NCBI GenBank assembly: GCA_002281535.1
Contig: NCGD01000025.1
Location: 1-35,958 of the forward strand
Reading direction: 5' to 3'
Length of the DNA: 35,958 bases
Source of the DNA: Sphingomonas sp. 28-63-12
Lineage (GTDB): Bacteria; Pseudomonadota; Alphaproteobacteria; Sphingomonadales; Sphingomonadaceae
The position numbers and the translations under genes were made by a program. Each line of letters begins with the position of its first letter. Positions within the stretch are counted from its first letter, which is position 1. The notes under the pieces were generated by a model. That model was given only the letters and a program-made list of their open reading frames with translations, ran no database searches and was not told the DNA's origin. This document shows, one piece after another, positions 26,126 to 34,656 of this stretch.

Positions 26126-28426
26126 ATGAGTCTGCCTGCCCCCCATCCCGCCGACCCGGCCTATATCCGCGACCTCAACCCGCCACAGCGTGAAGCGGTG
26201 CTGACGACCGAAGGCCCGGTGTTGGTGCTGGCCGGCGCCGGCACCGGCAAGACTGCTGCGCTGACCGCTCGGCTCGCGCACCTGCTGCATAGCCGCAAGG
26301 CTTATCCGAGCGAGATCCTGTCGGTCACCTTCACCAATAAGGCCGCGCGCGAAATGCGCCACCGCGTCCGCGCGATCGTTGGCGACGTCGTAGAGGGCAT
26401 GCCCTGGCTCGGCACCTTTCATGCGATCGGCGCGAAGATGCTCAGGCGGCATGCCGAACTCGTCGGCCTCCAATCCAACTTCACGATCCTTGATACCGAC
26501 GATCAGCTCCGCCTCCTGAAACAGCTCATCCTCGCCGCCGACCTCGACGAGAAACGCTGGCCCGCGCGCCAGCTCGCCGGGATCATCGATGGCTGGAAGA
26601 ACAAGGGCCTCACCCCCGCCGATATCGATGCCGGCGAAAGCGAAGCCTATGCCAATGGCCGCGGCGGCGAGATGTACGCTGCGTATCAGGCCCGCCTCAT
26701 CGCGCTCAATGCCTGCGATTTCGGCGATTTGTTGCTCCACATGCTCACGATCCTGAAGCGCGACCGCGACGTGCTGAACCACTATCAGCAGCGCTTCCGC
26801 TACATCATGGTCGACGAATATCAGGATACCAACAGCGTCCAATATCTCTGGCTCCGCCTGCTCGCCCAGGAGCGCAAGAATATCTGCTGCGTCGGCGATG
26901 ACGATCAATCGATCTATTCATGGCGCGGCGCACAGGTGGAAAATATCCTGAAGTTCGAAAAGGATTTTCCCGGCGCCAAGGTCATCAAGCTCGAACAAAA
27001 TTATCGCAGCACACCGCACATCCTCGCAGCTGCATCCGGAGTGATAGCGAACAATTCCGGCCGCCTTGGCAAAACGCTGTGGACCGACGAATCAGAGGGC
27101 GAGAAGGTCAAGGTTCTCGGTATCTGGGATGGCCCCGAGGAAGCCCGCCGCGTTGGCGAGGAAATCGAGAGTGCGCAACGCGGCGGCAAGTCGCTCGACG
27201 CGATCGCCATCCTTGTCCGCGCGCAGCACCAGACCCGCGAGTTCGAGGATCGCTTCATCGCGATCGGCATGCCGTATCGCATCGTCGGCGGCTTTCGCTT
27301 CTACGAGCGCGCCGAAATCCGCGACGCGCTCGCTTACTTGCGCGTCGTCAGCCAGCCCGCGGACGATCTCGCCTTCGAACGCATCGTCAATGTTCCAAAG
27401 CGGGGGCTTGGCGACAAGGCAGTGCAGAAGGTCCACTTGCTCGCCCGTGCCGAGGGCATCCCGCTCACCACCGCCGCCGCACGTATCCTCGATACCGACG
27501 AACTGACGCCGCAGGCGCGCCGCTCCTTAAGCAATTTCGTCATCGACATGGCGCGCTGGCGCCAGATGGCAGGCGACCTCCCCCACCCCGAACTCGCCCG
27601 CCAGATCCTCGACGAAAGCGGCTACACCGCTGCGCTTCAGGCCGAGAAATCGACCGAGGCGTCGGGCCGGCTCGAAAACCTCTCCGAACTCGTCCGCGCC
27701 ATGGAGGAGTATGAGAATCTGGGCGCTTTCCTCGAGCATGTCAGCCTGGTGATGGATAATGAAGCCCAGGCCGAAGACGCCAAGGTGACGATCATGACCA
27801 TCCACGCCGCCAAGGGGCTCGAATACGACACCGTCTTCCTCGTCGGTTGGGAAGAGGGCCTGTTCCCCTCGCAGCGCGCGATCGACGAGGGCGGGCTCGC
27901 CAGCCTCGAGGAAGAACGCCGCCTAGCCTATGTCGCCATCACCCGCGCGCGCCGCCGCGCGATCATCCTTCACGCTGCCAATCGCCGAATCTACGGGCAA
28001 TGGACGTCGAGCATCCCGAGCCGCTTCGTCGGCGAACTCCCGCCCGCCCATATCGACAGCGAAACCAGCATGAGCGGCGGCGAGAGCCTGTGGCGCGCCA
28101 ACTGGTCCGAACGCGCCGACCCCTTTGCTGATGTAGCGCGCGGCACCGGGCGCGGCCCCGGCTGGCAGCGCGCGGCGGGCGTCAATCCGGGCGGTAGCTT
28201 CACCAGCCGCACTTTTGTCCGTGAACCGTCGCGCGTCGTCGAGGCGCGGGCCAGCGCAGTCAGCATCGGCAACAAGGGTCGCAGCGACGTAACCGTCGGG
28301 CTGCGCGTGTTTCACCAGAAGTTCGGCTATGGGGCCATTGTCGAGATCGAGGGCAACAAGCTGGAAATCGATTTCGAAACAGCCGGCCGCAAGCGGGTGA
28401 TGGACAGCTTCGTAACGTTGGGATGA
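26126..28426 (+). CDS. uvrD: UvrD/PcrA-type ATP-dependent DNA helicase
   Basis: This superfamily 1A 3'-5' helicase acts in nucleotide excision and mismatch repair. The 766-aa product has motif Q/I LNPPQREAV, Walker A AGAGTGKT (about 36-43), Ia FTNKAAREM, II MVDEYQDTN, III GDDDQSIYSWRGA, IV LEQNYRSTP, V TIHAAKGLEYDTVF and VI VAITRARRR. The C-terminal VGLRVFHQKFGYGAIVEIEGNKLEIDFE resembles the Tudor-like domain that binds RNA polymerase in UvrD/PcrA. I chose the ATG at 26126; a TTG start at 26090 would add 12 residues but has no better ribosome binding site. It follows the glycosyltransferase on the same strand after 42 nt. UvrD and PcrA cannot be separated by name alone. Confidence 0.95.
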   Translation: MSLPAPHPADPAYIRDLNPPQREAVLTTEGPVLVLAGAGTGKTAALTARLAHLLHSRKAYPSEILSVTFTNKAAREMRHRVRAIVGDVVEGMPWLGTFHAIGAKMLRRHAELVGLQSNFTILDTDDQLRLLKQLILAADLDEKRWPARQLAGIIDGWKNKGLTPADIDAGESEAYANGRGGEMYAAYQARLIALNACDFGDLLLHMLTILKRDRDVLNHYQQRFRYIMVDEYQDTNSVQYLWLRLLAQERKNICCVGDDDQSIYSWRGAQVENILKFEKDFPGAKVIKLEQNYRSTPHILAAASGVIANNSGRLGKTLWTDESEGEKVKVLGIWDGPEEARRVGEEIESAQRGGKSLDAIAILVRAQHQTREFEDRFIAIGMPYRIVGGFRFYERAEIRDALAYLRVVSQPADDLAFERIVNVPKRGLGDKAVQKVHLLARAEGIPLTTAAARILDTDELTPQARRSLSNFVIDMARWRQMAGDLPHPELARQILDESGYTAALQAEKSTEASGRLENLSELVRAMEEYENLGAFLEHVSLVMDNEAQAEDAKVTIMTIHAAKGLEYDTVFLVGWEEGLFPSQRAIDEGGLASLEEERRLAYVAITRARRRAIILHAANRRIYGQWTSSIPSRFVGELPPAHIDSETSMSGGESLWRANWSERADPFADVARGTGRGPGWQRAAGVNPGGSFTSRTFVREPSRVVEARASAVSIGNKGRSDVTVGLRVFHQKFGYGAIVEIEGNKLEIDFETAGRKRVMDSFVTLG

Positions 28427-28621
28427 CGACCGGGCCAGGCCGAGTCTGGAGCGATCGTCCGAGCGCGCTGATCGACCGGCGCGGTCCGGCTTGCTGCCGG
28501 AGCGCTTCACCGACGTAGCGCACAATCTTGATATGGTCTCCACAGAACCGCACCAATCTTGGCTTTGACAGAACAAGGAGAAGCGGCGATAGCGCCAACT
28601 TTCACTGGCTTTTTACGCGTG

Positions 28622-29770
28622 ATGGGCATGATATTGTTCTGGATCAGCGTTGTCCTTGCTCTTGCCGGAATCGGCTATCTGCTCGCTTCCGCTCGTAATA
28701 TTCGGCGTTTTAGCAAGGCAATTCGGGCGTCACATATGTTGGCATCACCCGTACCGGTTTCGCTGCTTAAGCCGTTGCACGGCGCAGAACCTCGGCTGGC
28801 AGCCAATCTGGCAAGCTTTTTCGATCAGCAATGGGATGCCCCGGTGCAAATCGTCGCTGGCGTCGGCGACGACCGGGATCAGGCAATCCCGGCACTGCAG
28901 GCGCTGACGACCGCACCGCCGCGCCGGGACGCCACATTGGTCGTCAGCCCGCGCCGTCACGGTGCCAATGCCAAGATCAGCAATCTGATCAACATGATGC
29001 CGATGGCACAGCACGACATCATCATCCTGAGCGACAGCGACATCGCCGTCCCGCCCGATTATCTTCGCCGGGTCGCAGGCGCGCTGGCCCAGCCCGGGGT
29101 TGGTGCTGTCACCTGCGTTTATGCGGGGCGCGGCGATGCCGGTTTCTGGTCGCGCTTGGCAGCGGCCAATCTCAGCTATTTTTTTCTGCCAGACGTTTTG
29201 ACCAGCGTCGCGCTCGACACCGGTGGCGCGTGCATGGGCTCGACCATCGGGCTGCGGCGGGAGACGCTCGAGCGAATTGGCGGATTCAGTGCCTTTGCCG
29301 ATGTGCTGGCTGATGATCACGCGATTGGCGCCGCGGTTCGCGCGCTGGGGCTGACCGTCGCGGTAGCGCCGGTGGTGGTGACCCATGCATCGACCGATGC
29401 GAGTTGCGCCGCGCTGGTCCGGCACGAGCTGCGATGGGCGGCGACGGTGCGCGAACTTGGCACCGCGCGCTATGTCGGGCTGGCAATGACGATGCCGCTG
29501 CCCTTCGCCCTGCTGGCTGCGGCGATCCGTCCTGATCTCGCCACGGCCGCGCTGATCGCGCTGGCGTTAATGGCGCGCTTGCTCTCGGCACGGACAATCG
29601 ACCGGCTGGTCGGCTGTCGCACCGCCGCGTGGTGGATACTTCCGCCGCGCGAGTTGCTGCGGTTCGCGATTTTCGTCGCCGGTTTTTTCGTGCGCAAGGT
29701 CGATTGGCGGGGCGAGAAACTCAACATGCTCGGCGCAGGCCGGATCGGCCACACCGTGCGCGCGTCATGA
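28622..29770 (+). CDS. hpnI: HpnI-type glycosyltransferase (hopanoid glycosylation; GT21-like)
   Basis: HpnI transfers N-acetylglucosamine to bacteriohopanetetrol, and it belongs to the ceramide glucosyltransferase-like GT21/GT2 group. The product has an N-terminal membrane helix (about residues 4-24), a GT-A domain with PVSLLKPLHGAEPRL, ILSDSDIAVPPDYL (DxD-like), MGSTIGLRRETLERIGGF, ADDHAIG and HELRWAATVR (the (Q/R)xxRW position, here with His), and C-terminal membrane helices. It overlaps hpnK by 4 nt (ATGA at 29767-29770), and this coupling supports the hopanoid assignment over ceramide glucosylation. The start is uncertain: ATG 28622 begins at the membrane helix, while AAGGAGAAG at 28575-28583 is followed only by ATA at 28589; a TTG at 28559 is also possible. 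Confidence 0.75.
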   Translation: MGMILFWISVVLALAGIGYLLASARNIRRFSKAIRASHMLASPVPVSLLKPLHGAEPRLAANLASFFDQQWDAPVQIVAGVGDDRDQAIPALQALTTAPPRRDATLVVSPRRHGANAKISNLINMMPMAQHDIIILSDSDIAVPPDYLRRVAGALAQPGVGAVTCVYAGRGDAGFWSRLAAANLSYFFLPDVLTSVALDTGGACMGSTIGLRRETLERIGGFSAFADVLADDHAIGAAVRALGLTVAVAPVVVTHASTDASCAALVRHELRWAATVRELGTARYVGLAMTMPLPFALLAAAIRPDLATAALIALALMARLLSARTIDRLVGCRTAAWWILPPRELLRFAIFVAGFFVRKVDWRGEKLNMLGAGRIGHTVRAS

Positions 29771-30615
29771 CCCGGCGGCTGATCGTCACCGCCGATGATT
29801 TCGGGGCGTCGACGGCGATCAATCACGCCGTGGAACGCGGCCATGGCGAGGGTTGCCTGACGGCAGCGAGCCTGATGGTAACCGGCGATGCCGTCGACGA
29901 TGCCGTGGCGCGGGCCCGAAGATTACCGGAGCTTGGCGTCGGGTTGCATTTGGTGCTGGTGGAGGGGCGCCCCGCGCTGCCCCCGGCCGCCCTGCCCGCG
30001 CTGGTCGATGCCAGCGGCCATTTCCGCACCGACATGGCCCGGTTGGGCGCCGATATCTTCTTCAAGCCCGCTGCCCGGCGCCAGCTGCGCGCCGAGATCG
30101 CGGCGCAGTTTGCGGCCTTTGCGGCGACCGGGCTGCCGCTTGATCATGTCAATGCTCACAAGCATTTCCACCTGCACCCGACCATCGCGGGCATAATCCT
30201 GGAGGTTGGTCGCGGCTATGGCATGAAGGCGATGCGGGCACCGGTCGAGCCGATCGCTATTCTCCGGGGGATCGAGCCGGTCCAGCAAGCGGCAGCGACG
30301 CGCATCGCCGATTTGTGGGCGCGGCTGCTGCGCCGACGATTGCGCCGGGCTGGCATGGTAGTGCCCGATCAGGTGTTCGGGCTGGCCTGGAGCGGTGCGA
30401 TGACCGCCGTGCGCGTCGCCAGCCTGATCGATCGTGCGCCGATGGGGATTACCGAGCTTTATCTGCACCCCGCCACCGACAAGGTCGGCACCGGCCATGC
30501 TCCGGGCTATCGCTATACCGACGAATTCGCCGCGCTGATCGATCCCGGCGTCCGTCAGGCGATCACGCGATCAGGGGCACGCCTCACGCCATTCGCTGCG
30601 CTGACCGAAGCTTAA
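29767..30615 (+). CDS. hpnK: HpnK-type deacetylase (YdjC/ChbG family)
   Basis: HpnK removes the acetyl group from the GlcNAc that HpnI attaches, giving bacteriohopanetetrol glucosamine. The 282-aa YdjC-family product has the metal and catalytic Asp pair in VTADDFGAS (D10, D11), the metal-binding DHVNAHKHFHLHP (about 126-138) and an ELYLHPATD segment near the end. It is translationally coupled to hpnI. No shc, hpnH, hpnG or hpnJ is in the window, so the rest of hopanoid synthesis must be elsewhere, and another glycolipid cannot be ruled out. Confidence 0.82.
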   Translation: MTRRLIVTADDFGASTAINHAVERGHGEGCLTAASLMVTGDAVDDAVARARRLPELGVGLHLVLVEGRPALPPAALPALVDASGHFRTDMARLGADIFFKPAARRQLRAEIAAQFAAFAATGLPLDHVNAHKHFHLHPTIAGIILEVGRGYGMKAMRAPVEPIAILRGIEPVQQAAATRIADLWARLLRRRLRRAGMVVPDQVFGLAWSGAMTAVRVASLIDRAPMGITELYLHPATDKVGTGHAPGYRYTDEFAALIDPGVRQAITRSGARLTPFAALTEA

Positions 30616-30703
30616 CCTTACCCAACAACTGCGTTCAGCAACGATAAGCCGGCAGCGGCGTAGCTTTCCCTTGCCCGATCCACGGGTGAGGAAAGGATGA
30701 GAC

Positions 30704-30973
30704 ATGAAGATTGCCCCCTTCATTGCCGCCGGCCTGCTGATCGCCGGCCTTGGCATCAGTGCCGAAGCGAGTGCCGAACCCTATCATGGCCGCGCCGGCT
30801 ATCACGAACACCATCGCGGCCCCGTCTATGTGCGCCCCGGCTATCGGGTCGGCTACCGCGACGGCTATCGCGAAGACCATCGCTGGCGCGCGCCGCGCTA
30901 TTATGGTGGCTATCACGGCCGCCGTTGCTTCACCGAATGGCGCCATCACCGCCGGGTGACGATCTGCCGCTAA
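30704..30973 (+). CDS. Small secreted His/Arg/Tyr/Gly-rich protein
   Basis: I do not recognise a defined family. The 89-aa product has a clear signal peptide (MKIAPFIAAGLLIAGLGISAEASA, cleavage after about residue 24) and a mature part made of RPGYRVGYRDGYREDHRW-like repeats with many His, Arg, Tyr and Gly residues, ending RCFTEWRHHRRVTIC with two cysteines 13 residues apart that could form a disulfide. Such proteins in alphaproteobacteria are often listed as hypothetical or RcnB-like; metal binding is plausible but unproven. AAAGGA lies upstream of the ATG. It follows hpnK after 88 nt and is closed by a strong hairpin. Confidence 0.82.
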   Translation: MKIAPFIAAGLLIAGLGISAEASAEPYHGRAGYHEHHRGPVYVRPGYRVGYRDGYREDHRWRAPRYYGGYHGRRCFTEWRHHRRVTICR

Positions 30974-30981
30974 GTCGCCTC

Positions 30982-31007
30982 GGGGAGTGGCCGCAGGGCC
31001 GCTCCCC
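30982..31007 (+). terminator. Hairpin terminator after the small secreted protein gene
   Basis: GGGGAGTGGCC (30982-30992) pairs with GGCCGCTCCCC (30997-31007) over a GCAG loop: 11 pairs including one G-T wobble. It begins 8 nt after the stop codon. The T tract is poor (CATTTACG), so it is a strong stem with a weak tail, and it may act for the convergent gene at 31032 too. Confidence 0.6.
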
Positions 31008-31031
31008 CATTTACGCCGTCGTCGCTCGTGA

Positions 31032-31376
31032 TCAGACGCGGTCGATCATCATCAGGGTGACGCCGGCATATTTCGGCTCGATCGGGTCGAACTGCTCGAT
31101 CGGCGAAAAGCTGCGATCGGCCAGTTTGATCGCCCCAAGCCCGCTGAGCCGATAGGTGCCGAGTTTGAGCTCACGCGGCGGCTTGCCGTCCCGTTCGACC
31201 GCGACCGCATCGACGTGCAACTCATCATGCTTGGTATAGAGAATATGCGGCGCCAGGGTGACAATGCTACGGTTATAAACCGCGCTCAGGCATAGCCGAC
31301 GAACAATCGCTTCGAGGATCGTCGGCACCGGGCCGGTTGGGGCGTTGTCATCGCCTTGAGATTCGGGCTGCTTCAT
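31032..31376 (-). CDS. Unrecognised 114-aa protein
   Basis: I do not assign a family. The product is soluble, with an N-terminal polar stretch, a segment IVRRLCLSAVYNRSIVTLAPHILY, and a beta-rich middle (ELHVDAVAVERDGKPPRELKLGTYRLSGLGAIKLADRSF) that resembles the layout of a WYL-like ligand-sensing domain, a weak similarity. No helix-turn-helix is visible. I chose the ATG at 31376, although it has no clear Shine-Dalgarno; a TTG at 31409 would add 11 residues. It is divergent from the DUF2946-like/TonB receptor pair, with palindromes in the shared upstream region. Confidence 0.6.
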   Translation of the reverse strand: MKQPESQGDDNAPTGPVPTILEAIVRRLCLSAVYNRSIVTLAPHILYTKHDELHVDAVAVERDGKPPRELKLGTYRLSGLGAIKLADRSFSPIEQFDPIEPKYAGVTLMMIDRV

Positions 31377-31397
31377 TAGGCTTGCATAGCATAAAAT

Positions 31398-31420
31398 GTT
31401 GCAGTGCAACAGACGCTGTT
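31398..31420. promoter_or_regulatory. Overlapping palindromes, operator candidate
   Basis: GTTGCA-G-TGCAAC (31398-31410) is a perfect 6-bp dyad, and AACAG-ACG-CTGTT (31408-31420) is a second that overlaps it by three bases. They lie 22 to 44 nt upstream of the ATG at 31376 and 58 to 80 nt upstream of the GTG at 31478. On the minus strand TATGCT, a -10-like hexamer, lies just downstream of the first dyad. A repressor or activator site for either gene is possible. Confidence 0.45.
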
Positions 31421-31477
31421 GAACACATACGAAATTTGGCTGTTGTCGGGGGTTGCCGGGCGGTTTAAGCGAACCGC

Positions 31478-31891
31478 GTGCAGCGCCTTTACCCTGCCTT
31501 GCCCCGGTTGTTAACCGGCATATTGCTCGCCCTGGCCATGCTGGGACGGGTGATTGTCCCGTCGGGCTTCATGATCGCGCCAGGAATGGCGGGCGCAGCG
31601 CCGATGATCGTGATCTGTACCGGCCAGGGCGCGATGATGATGCCGATGCCGTCGATCGGCCCAAAACAGCCTGGTCACCCCAGCCAGGGCGAGCATGACG
31701 GCAAAGCTGCCGACCACCCTTGCGCCTTTGCCGCCGCCAGTGCCTCGGTCGATCTCGCGGCACTCTCCCATCCAGTCGCCCCGGTCATCATCGAGGCGTC
31801 CTCGACCGGCGTCGATCGACTCGCACCGCGGCCGGGCCTTGGCCTCGCTGCACCGCCACCGCCCAAGACGGGGCCCCCCGCCCACGGCTGA
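31478..31891 (+). CDS. DUF2946-like secreted/membrane protein
   Basis: The 137-aa product has an N-terminal hydrophobic segment (about 8-30; LPRLLTGILLALAMLGRVIVP) then SGFMIAPG, a motif of DUF2946 proteins, followed by ICTGQGAMMMPMP and a His/Cys region (HPSQGEH, DHPCAF) and a proline-rich tail. DUF2946 genes often sit next to TonB-dependent metal receptors and copper genes, and the Met, His and Cys clusters suggest periplasmic metal contact; this is inference. The start is GTG at 31478. It lies 53 nt before the TonB receptor gene and is probably cotranscribed with it. Confidence 0.7.
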   Translation: MQRLYPALPRLLTGILLALAMLGRVIVPSGFMIAPGMAGAAPMIVICTGQGAMMMPMPSIGPKQPGHPSQGEHDGKAADHPCAFAAASASVDLAALSHPVAPVIIEASSTGVDRLAPRPGLGLAAPPPPKTGPPAHG

Positions 31892-31944
31892 CATGCCTTT
31901 CTGGCCGCGCGTGCGGCTTACCCTGTCAGTTGATTGGATTTGCG

Positions 31945-34224
31945 ATGATGATTTTCCGTCCCCGCGCGCCCCAGCGGCGCGTGATTGCGCTTGCGCTTGC
32001 GACGCTGCCTTCCCCGTTGCTCGCCACTGAAGCCCCTGATCCCGGGCGCGACATCGTCGTTACCGCCCAGAAGCAGGCCAATAGCGAACAAAGCCCTGCC
32101 ACCACTGCCAGCGTGACCGCGGCGCAAATCGACACGGTGATCAACGGCCCCGGGATCGAGGACGCGCTCAAATATCTCCCCAGCCTGCTCGTCCGCAAAC
32201 GCAATATCGGCGATCAGCAAGCGCCGCTCGCCACCCGTACATCAGGCGTCGGCGCCAGCGCGCGCAGCCTGATCTATGCCGATGGCGCGCTGCTGTCAGC
32301 GTTGATCGGTAACAACAATAGCTCTGCCTCGCCACGTTGGGCGCTGGTGAGCCCACAGGAAGTCGATCGCATTGATGTGCTCTATGGGCCCTTTTCGGCT
32401 GCTTATCCGGGCAATTCGATCGGCGCAGTCGTCAACATCACCACCCGGTTGCCCGACAAACTGGAAGGCACAGTGACTAGCAGCGTCAACGTGCAGACGT
32501 TCGACCAATATGCGACCGCGAAAACGTTGCCCGGCTATGAGATTGGCGGCACAATTGGCGATCGGTTCGGCCCGCTGGCCTTTTTCGCCAGCGCCCGGCA
32601 TGTCACAAATGACAGTCAACCGCTGGCTTACACAACGGCGACTCGCGTTACAGCGCCCGGAGCGACCCAGACCACCGGCGGATTCGATGATTTCAACCGC
32701 ACAGACACGCCAATCCGCGTTCTGGGCGCGGGCGGCTTCGAACATCAAGGGCAGGATTTCTTCAAGGTGAAGGCAGCGCTCGATGTGACGTCGGCAATCC
32801 GGCTGACCTATGTCGGCGGGCTGTTTTTGAACCAGACCGAGTCGAGCGCCGAAACCTATCTGTCGAGTGCGGCCGGGGCGCCGGTTTATGCGGGCAATCT
32901 CGCCATTGGCGGCTTCGGCTATGCGGTGCCAGCCAGCAGCTTTGCCAATAATGTCTATCGCACCGATCAGCGCCACTGGTCGCATTCGCTGTCAGCAACG
33001 GGCTCGACCGGGCCGGTCGACTGGCAGGTGATCGGTACCTTGTTCGATTTCGCCAAGGACAGCCAGCGCATCGCCGGCACCGCCTTGCCCGGGGCGCTAA
33101 GCGGCGGCGCAGGCACGATCACGCGGCTTGACGGAACCGGCTGGTCAACGGTGGATGCAAAAGCAGCATGGCATGGTGGTGGCCATATCCTAAGCGTTGG
33201 CTACCACCACGACCGCTATACGCTCGCCAGCAATCGCTATGCGACCAGCGACTGGCGGACCGGACAACCGGGCGCGCTGACCCTTGCCGCAGCGGGCCGC
33301 ACCCAAACCGACGCGCTGTGGGTCCAGGATGCATGGACGATTGCCGAACCACTGACCTTGACCATCGGGGGACGTCAGGAATGGTGGCGGGCCAGCAACG
33401 GCAGCAACTTCTCGGCTTCGCCTGCCTTTTTGGTCAACCAACCCAGCCGATCGACACCCCGGTTTTCACCCAAAGCATCGTTGCGCTGGGCGCCCGCCGT
33501 CAATTGGGCAATCACCGCCTCGTTCGGCGCCGCCTATCGCTTCCCAACGGTGACCGAGCTCTATCAAGCGATCACCACTGGACCGTCGATCACCTCACCC
33601 AATCCGACGCTGCGCCCTGAACGCGCGCTGTCAGAGGAGCTTGCCGCGCAATATGGCGGGCAAGCCAATTATGTCCGGCTGTCGTTGTTCAGCGAAGCGC
33701 TTAGCGATGCGCTACTCTCACAATCGGCGCCGTTGGTGCCGGGTTCGACCACATTGTATAGCTATGTCCAGAATGTCGATCGGGTGCGGACGCGGGGAAT
33801 CGAACTTGCCGTGGTGCAGACCAATCTGCTCTCCGGCTTCGATTTGTCGGGCAGCCTGACGCTGATCGACCCCCGCATCACCGCGGATACCGCCTTTCCT
33901 GATGCGATCGGCAAGCGCCCGCCGCAACTGCCCCTGCGCAAGGCGACAATCGTCGCGACCTGGCACCCCGCCCGCGTGGTAGCGCTGACTGCGGCGGTCC
34001 GTTTTGCCACCCGCAGTTTTGGCACCATCAACAATGTCGATAGCAACCCAAACACCTATCAGGGTTTTGGCGGCTATGCCGTGGTCGATCTGCGCGCCGT
34101 GTTCCGCGTGAACCCGCAGTGGCAGATGGCATTTGGCGTCGACAATGTCGGCAATGACAAATATTTCCTGTTCCACCCCTTCCCGCAGCGGAGCTTTTCG
34201 GCCGAGCTCACCTATCGGCTATAG
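31945..34224 (+). CDS. TonB-dependent outer-membrane receptor
   Basis: This is an outer-membrane beta-barrel that imports a ligand using energy from TonB-ExbBD. The 759-aa product has a signal peptide (MMIFRPRAPQRRVIALALATLPSPLLA), a TonB-box-like DIVVTAQKQ (about 36-44), a plug domain (about 50-165; GIEDALKYLPSLLVRKRNIGDQ, QEVDRIDVLYGPFSAAYPGNSIGAVVNI) and a long barrel ending in SFSAELTYRL. Ligand cannot be named from sequence; the neighbouring DUF2946-like gene suggests copper or another metal, but siderophores or heme remain possible. I chose the ATG ATG pair at 31945 because the signal peptide begins there. Confidence 0.92.
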   Translation: MMIFRPRAPQRRVIALALATLPSPLLATEAPDPGRDIVVTAQKQANSEQSPATTASVTAAQIDTVINGPGIEDALKYLPSLLVRKRNIGDQQAPLATRTSGVGASARSLIYADGALLSALIGNNNSSASPRWALVSPQEVDRIDVLYGPFSAAYPGNSIGAVVNITTRLPDKLEGTVTSSVNVQTFDQYATAKTLPGYEIGGTIGDRFGPLAFFASARHVTNDSQPLAYTTATRVTAPGATQTTGGFDDFNRTDTPIRVLGAGGFEHQGQDFFKVKAALDVTSAIRLTYVGGLFLNQTESSAETYLSSAAGAPVYAGNLAIGGFGYAVPASSFANNVYRTDQRHWSHSLSATGSTGPVDWQVIGTLFDFAKDSQRIAGTALPGALSGGAGTITRLDGTGWSTVDAKAAWHGGGHILSVGYHHDRYTLASNRYATSDWRTGQPGALTLAAAGRTQTDALWVQDAWTIAEPLTLTIGGRQEWWRASNGSNFSASPAFLVNQPSRSTPRFSPKASLRWAPAVNWAITASFGAAYRFPTVTELYQAITTGPSITSPNPTLRPERALSEELAAQYGGQANYVRLSLFSEALSDALLSQSAPLVPGSTTLYSYVQNVDRVRTRGIELAVVQTNLLSGFDLSGSLTLIDPRITADTAFPDAIGKRPPQLPLRKATIVATWHPARVVALTAAVRFATRSFGTINNVDSNPNTYQGFGGYAVVDLRAVFRVNPQWQMAFGVDNVGNDKYFLFHPFPQRSFSAELTYRL

Positions 34225-34245
34225 CCCGGACAGGATCGCCGCCGC

Positions 34246-34656
34246 ATGCCCCACCCGCTGATTGCCGCGCTCGACCTCGCCCCCCATCCCGAAGGGGGAT
34301 GGTACCGCGAGACTTTCCGGCAGCCCGCGCCCGATGGCGGGCGGGGTTTGGCGACGGCGATCCTGTTTCTGCTTGAGACCGGGCAGCAATCGCACTGGCA
34401 CCGGGTCGACGCGACCGAATTATGGCTGTGGCATGCGGGCAGCCCGTTGTTGCTGCACATCGACAGGACATCGCCCCTTCTCGGCGGCGATGCGCTGGCG
34501 GGGCAAGTGCCGCAGGCGATCGTCCCGGCCAATGCCTGGCAAGCCGCCGAGGCGGTCCATGGCTGGGCGTTGGTCAGCTGCGTGGTGACGCCGGCATTCG
34601 ACTTTGCCGGGTTCGAACTCGCCGAACCGGGCTGGTCGCCGCCAAACGCCGGTTAG
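34246..34656 (+). CDS. DUF985 cupin-domain protein
   Basis: The 136-aa product is a single-domain cupin of the DUF985 type: DLAPHPEGGWYRETFR near the N-terminus, AILFLLETGQQSHWHRVDATELW carrying the metal-like His residues, GSPLLLHI and ending with LVSCVVTPAFDFAGFEL. The biological role of the family is not known. It starts 21 nt after the TonB receptor gene, with AGGA upstream of the ATG, and may be cotranscribed with it. Its TAG overlaps the stop of the convergent DUF885 gene (TTAG at 34653-34656). Confidence 0.88.
   Translation: MPHPLIAALDLAPHPEGGWYRETFRQPAPDGGRGLATAILFLLETGQQSHWHRVDATELWLWHAGSPLLLHIDRTSPLLGGDALAGQVPQAIVPANAWQAAEAVHGWALVSCVVTPAFDFAGFELAEPGWSPPNAG

Noticed and set aside
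25775-26908. Minus-strand 377-aa frame across the glycosyltransferase and uvrD
   Set aside because: Antisense of the helicase motifs; no coding features of its own.
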